Source: Acetobacteraceae bacterium
Lineage (GTDB): Bacteria; Pseudomonadota; Alphaproteobacteria; Acetobacterales; Acetobacteraceae
Length of the DNA: 16,637 nt
Assembly (NCBI GenBank): GCA_947478535.1
Contig: CANJXD010000064.1
Span: forward strand, 1 to 16,637
Direction of reading: 5' to 3'
Each line of letters starts with the position of its first letter. Position 1 is the first letter of the stretch. The notes below the pieces were generated by a model. That model worked only from the letters and a program-made list of their open reading frames with translations. It was not told where the DNA came from and ran no database searches. Shown here one piece after another: positions 1 through 6,959 of the stretch. The translations under genes and the position numbers were made by a program.

Positions 1-1057
1 CCGCGAGGAACATCGAAAGCCCGGCATAGCCGGTGGAGGAAGGGTCCGTGCGCACCAGCAGGGTCATGACATCGGAGCGCGAGCCATGCGTGATCCAGGT
101 TTTCGCGCCATGGATGCGATAAATATCGCCATCCCGCACCGCGCGCGTGCGCAGGCTGCCGAGGTCGGACCCCGTATCGGGTTCGGTGAACACCGCCGTC
201 GGCAGGATCGCGCCTGAGGCGATGCCGGGCAGGAATTTCGCCTGCTGGTCCGGCGTGCCGGCGAGGCGGATCAGCTCCGCCGCGATCTCCGAGCGTGTGC
301 CGAGCGAACCGACGCCGATATAGCCCGCGCTCAGCGCCTCCGAGACCAGGCACATCGCCACCTTGCCGAGGCCGAGGCCGCCGTGTTCTTCCGGCACCGT
401 AAGCCCGAAGACGCCCATCTCCGACAGTTTGGCGATGAGGTCGAGCGGGATCAGCTCGTTCCGCTGGTGCCAGCCCTGCGCGAAGGGCTTCACCTCGGCG
501 GCGGCGAATTTCACGAACTGCTCCCAGGTCGCTTCCAGCAGCTCATCCTGCAGGTGCGGCGCGCCGTAGAGCCCCTCGGCGGCGGACAGCGCGAGGTCAT
601 GGCGCACGGCTTCGAGCGCGCGGTTGTCCGACAGCGCGGCGAGGGCGGGCTCCGCGAGGTAGCGGGCCAGATCGGCGGTGGGCACGCCGAGATCCCCGGG
701 GCGGACGATCTCCACCTGGCTCATCGGCACGCCGCCGGCGAGCTGCGCCAGATACTCCGCGAAGCCGAGATGCAGGATGCCCTGTTCGACCGCGCCGAAG
801 CGGCCGGATTCGTGCAACCGCTGCGCCCAGCGCAGTGTCTCCCGCAGCGCCTCGACATAGGTGGCGTACCAGGCGAGGCCATGGGCCGCGAACTGATGGC
901 GTTCCAGAGCCTTCGCATCCGGCTTGCCGCCCGGCGCCACCAGGGCGCCAACCTCACGCCGCGCCACATCCACCAGCCGTTCCGCCGCCGGGAGGCCGGC
1001 GCCGCACACCGCGAGCAACTCCTGCGGCGCGGTGGTCTTCGTCACGATCGCATTCAT
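1..1057 (-). CDS. mcd: (2S)-methylsuccinyl-CoA dehydrogenase, 3' end beyond the left edge
   Basis: This flavin-dependent acyl-CoA dehydrogenase would oxidise (2S)-methylsuccinyl-CoA to mesaconyl-C1-CoA in the cytoplasmic ethylmalonyl-CoA pathway. The start is ATG at 1057, one base after the mct stop, and 352 codons are visible. Residues 1-170 form the extra N-terminal domain that separates Mcd from ordinary acyl-CoA dehydrogenases; it carries AAHGLAWYATYVEALR (57-72) and GGVPMSQVEIVRP (108-120). The dehydrogenase domain begins near 175 and shows VPEEHGGLGLG (221-231) and the flavin/substrate-loop motif FTEPDTGSDLGSLRTRA (290-306), followed by KTWITHGSRSDVMTLL. Mcd proteins are about 550 residues, so roughly 200, including the C-terminal helical domain, are outside the window. 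The long N-terminal extension makes a generic fatty acyl-CoA dehydrogenase unlikely. It is the last visible gene of the sucA-like/mct/mcd operon. Confidence 0.88.
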   Translation of the reverse strand, partial: MNAIVTKTTAPQELLAVCGAGLPAAERLVDVARREVGALVAPGGKPDAKALERHQFAAHGLAWYATYVEALRETLRWAQRLHESGRFGAVEQGILHLGFAEYLAQLAGGVPMSQVEIVRPGDLGVPTADLARYLAEPALAALSDNRALEAVRHDLALSAAEGLYGAPHLQDELLEATWEQFVKFAAAEVKPFAQGWHQRNELIPLDLIAKLSEMGVFGLTVPEEHGGLGLGKVAMCLVSEALSAGYIGVGSLGTRSEIAAELIRLAGTPDQQAKFLPGIASGAILPTAVFTEPDTGSDLGSLRTRAVRDGDIYRIHGAKTWITHGSRSDVMTLLVRTDPSSTGYAGLSMFLA

Positions 1058-1058
1058 C

Positions 1059-2285
1059 TCACTGTCCGTTCGCGCCGGCGACGATGCCGGCATCATGCAA
1101 CTTCCCGATCGCCGACATGGTGAGGCCGAGCCGTTCCGCCAGGACCGCATCCGTCTGCTCGCCAAGCCGCGGCGCCGGCACCGGCGGCAATTGTCCGGCA
1201 TCGCCCCCGAACGACAGCGGCGAGGCGGGCGCGAGCAGGCGGCCGATGCCGGGCTGGTCGATCTCGCCGAACATCGGATTGGCGGGCGAACACCGCGCAT
1301 CTTCGCGCACCAGCTGGCCGAAATCCTGATACGGGCCCCAGAGCACGCCGCTGCCTTCCAGTGCCTGCGTCACCTCGGCCAGCGTGCGCTTCGCGAACCA
1401 CGGCGCGAGGACGGCGGAGATCGCATCCCGCGCCGCGAAGCGCCCGCCCTCGTCATCGAGATCGACATCGAGCATCGGCCCGATCATCGCGATCTTCTCT
1501 GTGAGGCCCGTCGCCTTGCCGATGGCGCGCCATTGCCGGCCGGAAATCGCCGCGATCATGATGCGGCGGCCATCGCTGGTCGGGAAATCCTTGCCATAGG
1601 CGCCGTAGAGGTCGTTCCCCATGGGCGGACGCACCGCGCCATTCACCTGATAATCCGCGACATAGCCAAGGTTGGCGACCGTCGCGAGCATCACATCCGA
1701 TAGCGCGAGCGTGACCTCCCGCCCCTGCCCATCGCGACGCCGCGCGCGTTCGGCGGCGAGCAGGCCGGTCGAGAGATAGAGCCCCGCCGCGATGTCCCAG
1801 GCCGGCAGCACATGGTTGACCGGCGCGCCGCCCGTGCCGGTCGCCAGCGGGAAGCCGCTGGCGCAATTCACGGTGTAGTCCACGGCACCGCTGCCATCAT
1901 GGTTGCCCGTGAGCTTCAGCATGATGAGGTCGGCGCGCTTGGCCGACAGCGCCGCATGGCTCATCCAGCCGCTGGCGGGAAGGTTGGTCAGCAGGATGCC
2001 GCGGCCCTCGCCGGGCTGGGTGATCAGCGCCTCCGCGATCTCCCGCCCTTCCGGCTTGTTCAGCGCGAGGCAGATGGAACGCTTGCCCTTGTTGAGACCG
2101 GCCCAGTAGAGGCTGGCCCCGTTGGGCGCGAGCGGCCAGCGGCCATGGTCGATATTGCCGCCGATGGGGTCGATGCGGATCACCTCCGCGCCCATCTGTG
2201 CCAGCGTCATGCCGCCCACCGGCGCCGCGACGAAGGCAGAGACCTCCACCACGGAAAGGTCGGCCAGAATTCCGGTCTTCGTCAT
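1059..2285 (-). CDS. mct: mesaconyl-CoA C1-C4 CoA transferase (2-methylfumaryl-CoA isomerase), CaiB/BaiF family
   Basis: This class III (CaiB/BaiF) CoA transferase of 408 residues most resembles Mct of the 3-hydroxypropionate bi-cycle, which moves CoA within mesaconyl-CoA from the C1 to the C4 carboxyl. Visible support: AFVAAPVGGMTLAQMGAEVIR (17-37, read in part), RIDPIGGNIDHGRWP, LYWAGLNKGKRSI (59-71), VNHVLPAWDIAAG (156-168), where D164 aligns with the family's catalytic Asp, and the C-terminal PAPRLGEQTD and LHDAGIVAG. Many of these blocks match the remembered Chloroflexus enzyme closely. Its ATG overlaps the stop of the upstream E1 gene (ATGA), with GAGG about 7 bases before it, so the two are probably translationally coupled. 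The neighbour mcd makes exactly the substrate Mct uses, which strengthens the call. The alternative is another CaiB-family transferase such as succinyl-CoA:mesaconate CoA-transferase. Confidence 0.82.
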   Translation of the reverse strand: MTKTGILADLSVVEVSAFVAAPVGGMTLAQMGAEVIRIDPIGGNIDHGRWPLAPNGASLYWAGLNKGKRSICLALNKPEGREIAEALITQPGEGRGILLTNLPASGWMSHAALSAKRADLIMLKLTGNHDGSGAVDYTVNCASGFPLATGTGGAPVNHVLPAWDIAAGLYLSTGLLAAERARRRDGQGREVTLALSDVMLATVANLGYVADYQVNGAVRPPMGNDLYGAYGKDFPTSDGRRIMIAAISGRQWRAIGKATGLTEKIAMIGPMLDVDLDDEGGRFAARDAISAVLAPWFAKRTLAEVTQALEGSGVLWGPYQDFGQLVREDARCSPANPMFGEIDQPGIGRLLAPASPLSFGGDAGQLPPVPAPRLGEQTDAVLAERLGLTMSAIGKLHDAGIVAGANGQ

Positions 2286-4903
2286 GCAAATGCCTCGGCG
2301 ACGATGCGCTGCTGGTCGGTGTCGTGGCCGTCGTGGAAGCTGCCGGCGGGGGAGGGCGATTCCGGCCGGCCGACATAGCGCAGCCGCGGCAGGCGGGCAC
2401 CAAGGCCCGTCAGCAGCGTCTCCACGCGTCGGTCAAGCCAGCTCCAGGCGCCCATGTTCTCCGGCTCCTCCTGCACCCAGCAATAGGTGGCATCGGGCCA
2501 GTCGCGCAATGCGGCGGCCAGCGCCGCGGCGGGGAAGGGGTAGAGTTGTTCGAGGCGGAGGATCGCGACACCCGCCGCGCCGCGCTTCGCGCGTTCCTCC
2601 TCCAGCTCATAGGCGATCTTGCCGGTGCAGAGCAGCACGCGGGTGATGGGCGCGGCGCCGGCCTTCACCAGCACGGGCTGGAAGCGCGTGCCCGGGAGGA
2701 AATCCGTCGCCGGGGAAATGGCGGCGGGCAGGCGCAGCAGCTTCTTCGGGCTCGGGATCACCAGCGGCTTGCGCCCGCGCATCAACACCTGCCGGCGCAA
2801 CAGATGAAAATAGTTGGCGGGGGTGGAGGGGTTGCAGAAGCGGATATTGTCGCGCGCGCACATCTGCAGCCAGCGTTCGAGGCGCGCCGAGGAATGCTCC
2901 GGCCCCTGGCCTTCCAGCCCGTGCGGCAACAGCATCACCAGGCCGGAGGGCGTGCACCATTTCTCCTCCCCCGCGACGATGAACTGGTCGATCATGATCT
3001 GCGCGCCATTGGCGAAATCGCCGAACTGCGCTTCCCAGATCGTCAGCGCTTCCGGCCGTTCCAGGCTGTAGCCGTATTCGAAGCCGAGCACGGCGTATTC
3101 GGAAAGCGGGCTGTTGAACACGGCAAAGGGCGCCTGGTCCAGCGCCAGGTGCTGCAGGCTGATGTGCCGCGCGCCGTTGGCGGTATCGGCGATGCCGAAA
3201 TGCCGGTGGGAGAAGGCGCCGCGCATCACGTCCTGGCCCGTCAGCCGCACCGGTATCCCGGTGCTGAGCAGGCTGCCGAAGGCCAGCGCCTCCGCCGTCG
3301 GCCAGGCGATGGCGCCATCCTCCGCGATCTCCCGCTGCCGCAGGATGCGGCCCAGCTTCTGGTGGACGGTGACGCCTTCCGGCGGCGCGGCGAGGGCCTT
3401 CGAGAGTGCGCGCAGCCGGTCTTCCGCGATGCCCGTATCGGGTTCCGCCCCGGCGCCGAGATGCGCGGCCCAGCGGCCGCCGGGATAGCCGGTTTCATTC
3501 GTGCGGAAGGCGGGGGCCTGTTCATAGGCGGCCTGCAGCGTGTCGCGCGTTTCCTGCGCCCAGGATGAGACCTCGGCGCTGGTCACCACGCCCTCGGCGA
3601 CAAGCCGCGCGGCGAAGCTGGTCGTCACCGGCACCTGCTGGGCGATGGCCTGGTACAGCAGGGGCTGGGTGAAGGTCGGCTCGTCGATCTCGTTATGGCC
3701 GTTGCGGCGATAGCAGACGAGGTCGATGACGGCATCGCGGCCTTGCGCCTGGCGATAGCCAAGGGCGAGGCCAGCGGCCTGGCAGCAGGCGGCGGGGTCA
3801 TCGCCATTCACATGCAGGATGGCGCTGTCGATCGCCTTCCACGGCCCGGTGCAATGGGTGGAACTGCGCGCCTCATGCTCCTCCGTCGTGAAGCCGAGGC
3901 GGTTGTTGATGACGATGTGGACCGTGCCGCCCGTGCTGAAGCCGTTGGTGGCGCCGAGTTGCAGCGTCTCCGCCACCAGCCCCTGCGCGACGACGGCGGC
4001 ATCCGTGTGGATGATGAGGGGCAGCACGCGCCAGGCCTCGCCGTCCGGCTGCAGATCCTGCAAGGCGCGGGCGCGGCCGAGGGCGACGGGGTCGATGGCT
4101 TCGAGATGCGACGGGTTCGGCAGCAGGCTGACGCGCAGCTTGCGGCCCGCGAAGTCCAGTTCCGCCTCGACGCCGAGGTGATAGGGCACGTCGCCGGCGC
4201 GGGCCGTATCCGCGGCGAAGGGGTGCATGCCCTTGATTTCCGCCAGCATGCGGATGGCGGATTTGCGCAGCACCGTCGCCATCAGGTTCAGCCGGCCGCG
4301 ATGCATGGAGCCGATGACGACATGCTCGATCCCTGCCGCCGCGGCATCCGCCAGCAGGCGGCGCACCAAGGGGATGAAGGCTTCCGCGCCCTCCGCGCCG
4401 AAGCGCTTCTTGGTCGGGAATTTGCGGCCGAGGAAGCGTTCGAACTCATCGCCCTCGATCAGGCCGTGCAGCGTCTCCCGCAGCTTCGGCGCGGACTCGG
4501 GGGGCAGGGATTCGAAGGCGGCCTGCAGCCAGGCGCGGGGGGCGGCGTCGTCGATATGCGCGGTCTCGACGGTCAGGGTCCCGCCATAGCGGCGGGCGAG
4601 ATCGGCGGCGGACAGCGTGCCGGGGGCGACATGCCCGCCGAAGGCGACGGCGGGGGGTGGTGTGGTGTCTCCGGCCAAGGGGGCGGTGCGCGCGAGCAGG
4701 TGGCCATGGGCGCGGATCGCCTGGCGCAGCAGGGCTTCGGCATCCGGTGTGGCGGCAGGGGGTGCTGCGTCCAACTCCTCCAGCACCTGGAACAGCACGC
4801 GCCAGCTTGCGTCGAGGGACTCCGGCTGATCGCGCCAGCGCCGCTGCATCTGTTCCAGCGCGCCGGCATCGATGGCGGAAAGCGGTGAGGAAGCGAGGCT
4901 CAT
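2282..4903 (-). CDS. 2-oxoglutarate dehydrogenase E1-like (SucA family), short divergent paralogue
   Basis: This thiamine-diphosphate enzyme of the SucA family has 873 residues against about 930-960 usually; the deficit lies before the catalytic core. It keeps the N-terminal E2-docking-like helix (RRWRDQPESLDASWR, 21-35), FERFLGRKFPTKKRF (154-168), MHRGRLN (200-206, H201 matching E. coli His260), NPSHLEAIDPV (263-273), HVNGDDP, DLVCYRRNGHNEIDEPT (394-410), SHRHFG and the block WEAQFGDFANGAQIMIDQF with GQGPEHSSARLERW. The usual GDAA..GQG diphosphate-site motif reads TDAAVVAQG (300-308), losing two glycines. AGGA lies 8 bases before the ATG. No E2 or E3 gene is adjacent. It may be a dehydrogenase E1 working with a distant SucB, or a decarboxylase or carboligase; the substrate is not certain. 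It heads the operon with mct and mcd. Confidence 0.85.
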   Translation of the reverse strand: MSLASSPLSAIDAGALEQMQRRWRDQPESLDASWRVLFQVLEELDAAPPAATPDAEALLRQAIRAHGHLLARTAPLAGDTTPPPAVAFGGHVAPGTLSAADLARRYGGTLTVETAHIDDAAPRAWLQAAFESLPPESAPKLRETLHGLIEGDEFERFLGRKFPTKKRFGAEGAEAFIPLVRRLLADAAAAGIEHVVIGSMHRGRLNLMATVLRKSAIRMLAEIKGMHPFAADTARAGDVPYHLGVEAELDFAGRKLRVSLLPNPSHLEAIDPVALGRARALQDLQPDGEAWRVLPLIIHTDAAVVAQGLVAETLQLGATNGFSTGGTVHIVINNRLGFTTEEHEARSSTHCTGPWKAIDSAILHVNGDDPAACCQAAGLALGYRQAQGRDAVIDLVCYRRNGHNEIDEPTFTQPLLYQAIAQQVPVTTSFAARLVAEGVVTSAEVSSWAQETRDTLQAAYEQAPAFRTNETGYPGGRWAAHLGAGAEPDTGIAEDRLRALSKALAAPPEGVTVHQKLGRILRQREIAEDGAIAWPTAEALAFGSLLSTGIPVRLTGQDVMRGAFSHRHFGIADTANGARHISLQHLALDQAPFAVFNSPLSEYAVLGFEYGYSLERPEALTIWEAQFGDFANGAQIMIDQFIVAGEEKWCTPSGLVMLLPHGLEGQGPEHSSARLERWLQMCARDNIRFCNPSTPANYFHLLRRQVLMRGRKPLVIPSPKKLLRLPAAISPATDFLPGTRFQPVLVKAGAAPITRVLLCTGKIAYELEEERAKRGAAGVAILRLEQLYPFPAAALAAALRDWPDATYCWVQEEPENMGAWSWLDRRVETLLTGLGARLPRLRYVGRPESPSPAGSFHDGHDTDQQRIVAEAFA

Positions 4904-4961
4904 GCCGGGGGTCCTGGAAGCGTCGCGCCAGCCTAGGCAGGGGGAGAGGGTGCAGCCATGG

Positions 4962-4983
4962 CGCCCGTGGTTATAGGAGCTAT
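4962..4983 (-). promoter_or_regulatory. putative LysR operator upstream of the sucA-like operon (site 1)
   Basis: Read on the minus strand this begins ATAGCTCCTATAAC, then two variable bases, then CGGGCG. It matches site 2 (6031-6052) at 20 of 22 positions. The core is an interrupted dyad, ATAG-N3-CTAT (4973-4983), of the kind LysR-type regulators bind. It overlaps the lysR stop codon, and its 13-base core ends 67 bases before the sucA-like ATG. A TAGGCT at 4931-4936 (minus strand) could serve as a weak -10. Binding is inferred, not shown. Confidence 0.6.
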
Positions 4984-5960
4984 GCGCGCGGCGTCGCGCT
5001 GCGGCGCTTCTGGGAAAGGCCGCGCACGCTGCCGCGCAGCACTTCCGCCTCCGCCAGGTTCCGCACTTCCTCTCTCAAAAGGTCCAGCGTCAGCTTGGCC
5101 AACCGCGTGACTGGGCGGTGGGATGGCGTGGCGACGACGAGCATTGCGCGCATATTGGCGGTGCGGAACGGACGGGCGGAAAGCCTGCCGTCCCGCACTT
5201 CCCGATGCACGGCGCCGAAGGGCAGGATGGTGCAGCCGCCGCCTTCCTCCACCACCTGCTTCAGCGCCGCGACGCAGTCGATCTGCATGGTGATCCGCGG
5301 CTTGATGCCGGCGCTGCGGCAGGCGGCATCCAGCACCCGGCGCAGGCCGTTCTCTGGCCCCGGCAGCACCATGTCCCGCGCGCCGAGTTCGGCGAGCGTC
5401 GCACTCGCCGCGCCGGTGGACCCTGGTGGGGCGCCCGATGGAGCAACAGGTGGTTCGATCAGGAACAGGTCTTCCAGCAGCAGCGGTGTCACCAGCATGC
5501 TCGGGCCGCGCCGCGCATCGTACAGCACGGCCAGGTCGAGCCGCCCGGCTTCCACCCATTCCACCAGAACGCCGCTGAAACTCTCCCGCAAGTGGAGTTC
5601 CGCGGCGGGGTAGAGGGCGGCGAATTTCGTTGCCAGCGGGGCCCCGATGGTGGCGGCGATGGACGGTGGGACGCCGAGTGCGATGGTGCCGGTGACGAGG
5701 CTGTTGCGCGCCTGCAATTCCTCCCTCACCCCGTGCAGCTTCTGGATGATGTCGGTGCCGGTGGCATAGAGCCGCTTGCCCGCCTCCGTCAGCGCGACGC
5801 CGCGGCCGTGGCGATAGAACAAGGCCGCGCTCAACTCCGTTTCGAGGTTGCGGATCTGCCGGCTCAGCGCGGGCTGGCTGACGCCGAGCCGGATGGCGGC
5901 GCGGGACAGGCTGCCGGCATCGGCGATCGCCACGAAGTAGCGGAGTTCCAGCAATTCCAT
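4980..5960 (-). CDS. LysR-type transcriptional regulator
   Basis: This 326-residue DNA-binding regulator has the standard LysR layout. A winged helix-turn-helix occupies about residues 4-62 (LRYFVAIADAGSLSRAA, then GVSQPALSRQIRNLE, then FYRHGRGVALTEAGKRLY). A linker helix follows, then a periplasmic-binding-like effector domain from about 92 (TGTIALGVPPS) to 305, with GCTILPFGAVHREV near its second half. The C-terminal tail is basic. The closest group by feel is the NAC/Cbl/aromatic-type LTTRs; the effector cannot be read from sequence. The start at 5960 has GAGGGG about 11 bases upstream. The gene lies between two oppositely facing operons, with a matching operator-like site before each, so it is most likely their shared regulator and possibly self-regulated. 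Confidence 0.93.
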   Translation of the reverse strand: MELLELRYFVAIADAGSLSRAAIRLGVSQPALSRQIRNLETELSAALFYRHGRGVALTEAGKRLYATGTDIIQKLHGVREELQARNSLVTGTIALGVPPSIAATIGAPLATKFAALYPAAELHLRESFSGVLVEWVEAGRLDLAVLYDARRGPSMLVTPLLLEDLFLIEPPVAPSGAPPGSTGAASATLAELGARDMVLPGPENGLRRVLDAACRSAGIKPRITMQIDCVAALKQVVEEGGGCTILPFGAVHREVRDGRLSARPFRTANMRAMLVVATPSHRPVTRLAKLTLDLLREEVRNLAEAEVLRGSVRGLSQKRRSATPRA

Positions 5961-5980
5961 CGTGCGGTCTGCCCCTCAAT

Positions 5981-6036
5981 CCCGGTGGATTATTGTCGGT
6001 GGATCATTCCCGGCGGCCTATTCCCGGCGAATAGCT
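5981..6036. repeat. four tandem 14-bp imperfect repeats in the lysR upstream region
   Basis: Four units follow each other with exact 14-base periodicity: CCCGGTGGATTATT (5981), GTCGGTGGATCATT (5995), CCCGGCGGCCTATT (6009) and CCCGGCGAATAGCT (6023). The last runs into operator site 2. The array starts 20 bases upstream of the lysR ATG, so it covers the likely lysR promoter. On the minus strand the first unit carries AATAAT (5994-5989), a reasonable -10. It could be a duplicated binding site for a regulator or a recent slippage product; which is unknown. Confidence 0.7.
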
Positions 6037-6052
6037 CCTATAACAGCGGGCG
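6031..6052 (+). promoter_or_regulatory. putative LysR operator upstream of the dioxygenase operon (site 2)
   Basis: This is the plus-strand copy of site 1: ATAGCTCCTATAAC, then AG, then CGGGCG, with the dyad ATAG-CTC-CTAT at 6031-6041. It lies in the lysR/dioxygenase intergenic region, 82 bases before the dioxygenase ATG and 70 bases before the divergent lysR ATG. If TATAAG at 6090-6095 is the -10, the dyad centre falls near -65, the usual LysR recognition-site position. That spacing is consistent with activation but remains an inference. Confidence 0.62.
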
Positions 6053-6089
6053 ACTGGCAAGCCGGCGGGGCAGGCCGTAGGCTGCTGGC

Positions 6090-6118
6090 TATAAGGGAAT
6101 GGCGGCAACGCCGGGGAG
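6090..6118 (+). promoter_or_regulatory. candidate -10 and ribosome binding site for the dioxygenase operon
   Basis: TATAAG at 6090-6095 is the most -10-like hexamer before the gene, and there is no good -35 about 17 bases upstream, as expected for an activator-dependent promoter. GGGGAG at 6113-6118 lies 7 bases before ATG 6126, which favours that start over the in-frame ATG at 6099, where a purine run abuts the start codon. Confidence 0.35.
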
Positions 6119-6125
6119 AAAATCG

Positions 6126-6959
6126 ATGGACGGCGCAATTCCTAATCTCAGCGTAAAGCGCCTTTCGGGCACCGTTGGCGCCGAGATCCAAGGCGTCACC
6201 CTGCGGCCCGACCTGCCCGATGCGACCATCGCGGCGATCCGGCGCGTTTGGCTCGACCATGGCGTAATCTTTTTCCGCGACCAGGATTTGTCGGCGCAGG
6301 ATTTTGCTGCCGTTGCGCGGCGCTTCGGCCAGGTCGTGCACTACCCCTTCCTCAAGGGGCTGGAGGAGGCGCCGGAGGTCATTCCCGTCGTCAAGCTTGA
6401 GCATGAGCGGGTGAATTTCGGTGGGCTCTGGCACACCGATACCTCCTATCTGGAGGAACCGCCGATGGCCACGATGCTGATCGCGCGGGAGGTGCCGCCC
6501 TATGGCGGCGATACGCTCTTCGCCAGCGGCTATGCGGCGTATGAGGCGCTGTCGGAAGGCATGAAGCAGTTGCTCGCGCCGCTCCGCGCCATCAGCAGTT
6601 CGTCGAAGGCTGAGAAGACGCGGACGCGGGAGGATCGCAAGGCCGGGGAGGAGCGCCGCGTGCTGGAAGCCGAGCATCCGGTGATCCGCACCCATCCCGA
6701 GACCGGGCGCAAATCGCTGTATGTGAATGGCGGGCACAGCCTGCGCTTCGTCGGCATGACGGAGGAGGAAAGCACGCCGATCCTGGAGTATCTGTTCGCC
6801 CATCAGGTGAAACCCGAATTCACCTGCCGCTTCGCCTGGCAGCCCGGTTCCATCGCGCTGTGGGATAATCGCTGCGCGCTGCACAACCCGATCAACGACT
6901 ATCACGGCTTCAAGCGCCTGATGCACCGTGTCACCCTCGCCGGAGATCGCCCGCAATGA
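6126..6959 (+). CDS. TauD/TfdA-family Fe(II)/2-oxoglutarate-dependent dioxygenase
   Basis: Enzymes of this family hydroxylate a small substrate, often a sulfonate, herbicide-like ether or carnitine-like acid, while turning 2-oxoglutarate into succinate and CO2. The 277-residue protein is near the usual length (about 280). The iron triad is visible: H103 and D105 in LWHTDTSYLEEPP, and H253 in LWDNRCALHNPINDY. The terminal LMHRVTLAGDRP supplies the arginine (R268) that usually holds the 2-oxoglutarate carboxylate. GVIFFRDQDLSAQDF (46-60) is typical of the N-terminal part. The start at 6126 is set by GGGGAG; an in-frame ATG at 6099 would add nine residues. Its stop overlaps the next ATG (ATGA), so it is coupled to the binding protein. 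The substrate is unknown; taurine is not implied. Confidence 0.92.
   Translation: MDGAIPNLSVKRLSGTVGAEIQGVTLRPDLPDATIAAIRRVWLDHGVIFFRDQDLSAQDFAAVARRFGQVVHYPFLKGLEEAPEVIPVVKLEHERVNFGGLWHTDTSYLEEPPMATMLIAREVPPYGGDTLFASGYAAYEALSEGMKQLLAPLRAISSSSKAEKTRTREDRKAGEERRVLEAEHPVIRTHPETGRKSLYVNGGHSLRFVGMTEEESTPILEYLFAHQVKPEFTCRFAWQPGSIALWDNRCALHNPINDYHGFKRLMHRVTLAGDRPQ

Noticed and set aside
2198..4888. Two long plus-strand frames (456 and 397 codons) opposite the sucA-like gene
   Set aside because: Both are antisense shadows of a clearly conserved gene and show only Arg/Gly/Gln/His-rich sequence.
4931..4938. The palindrome GCCTAGGC before the sucA-like gene
   Set aside because: It is an isolated 8-base palindrome with no second copy near the other operon, so there is no reason to call it an operator.
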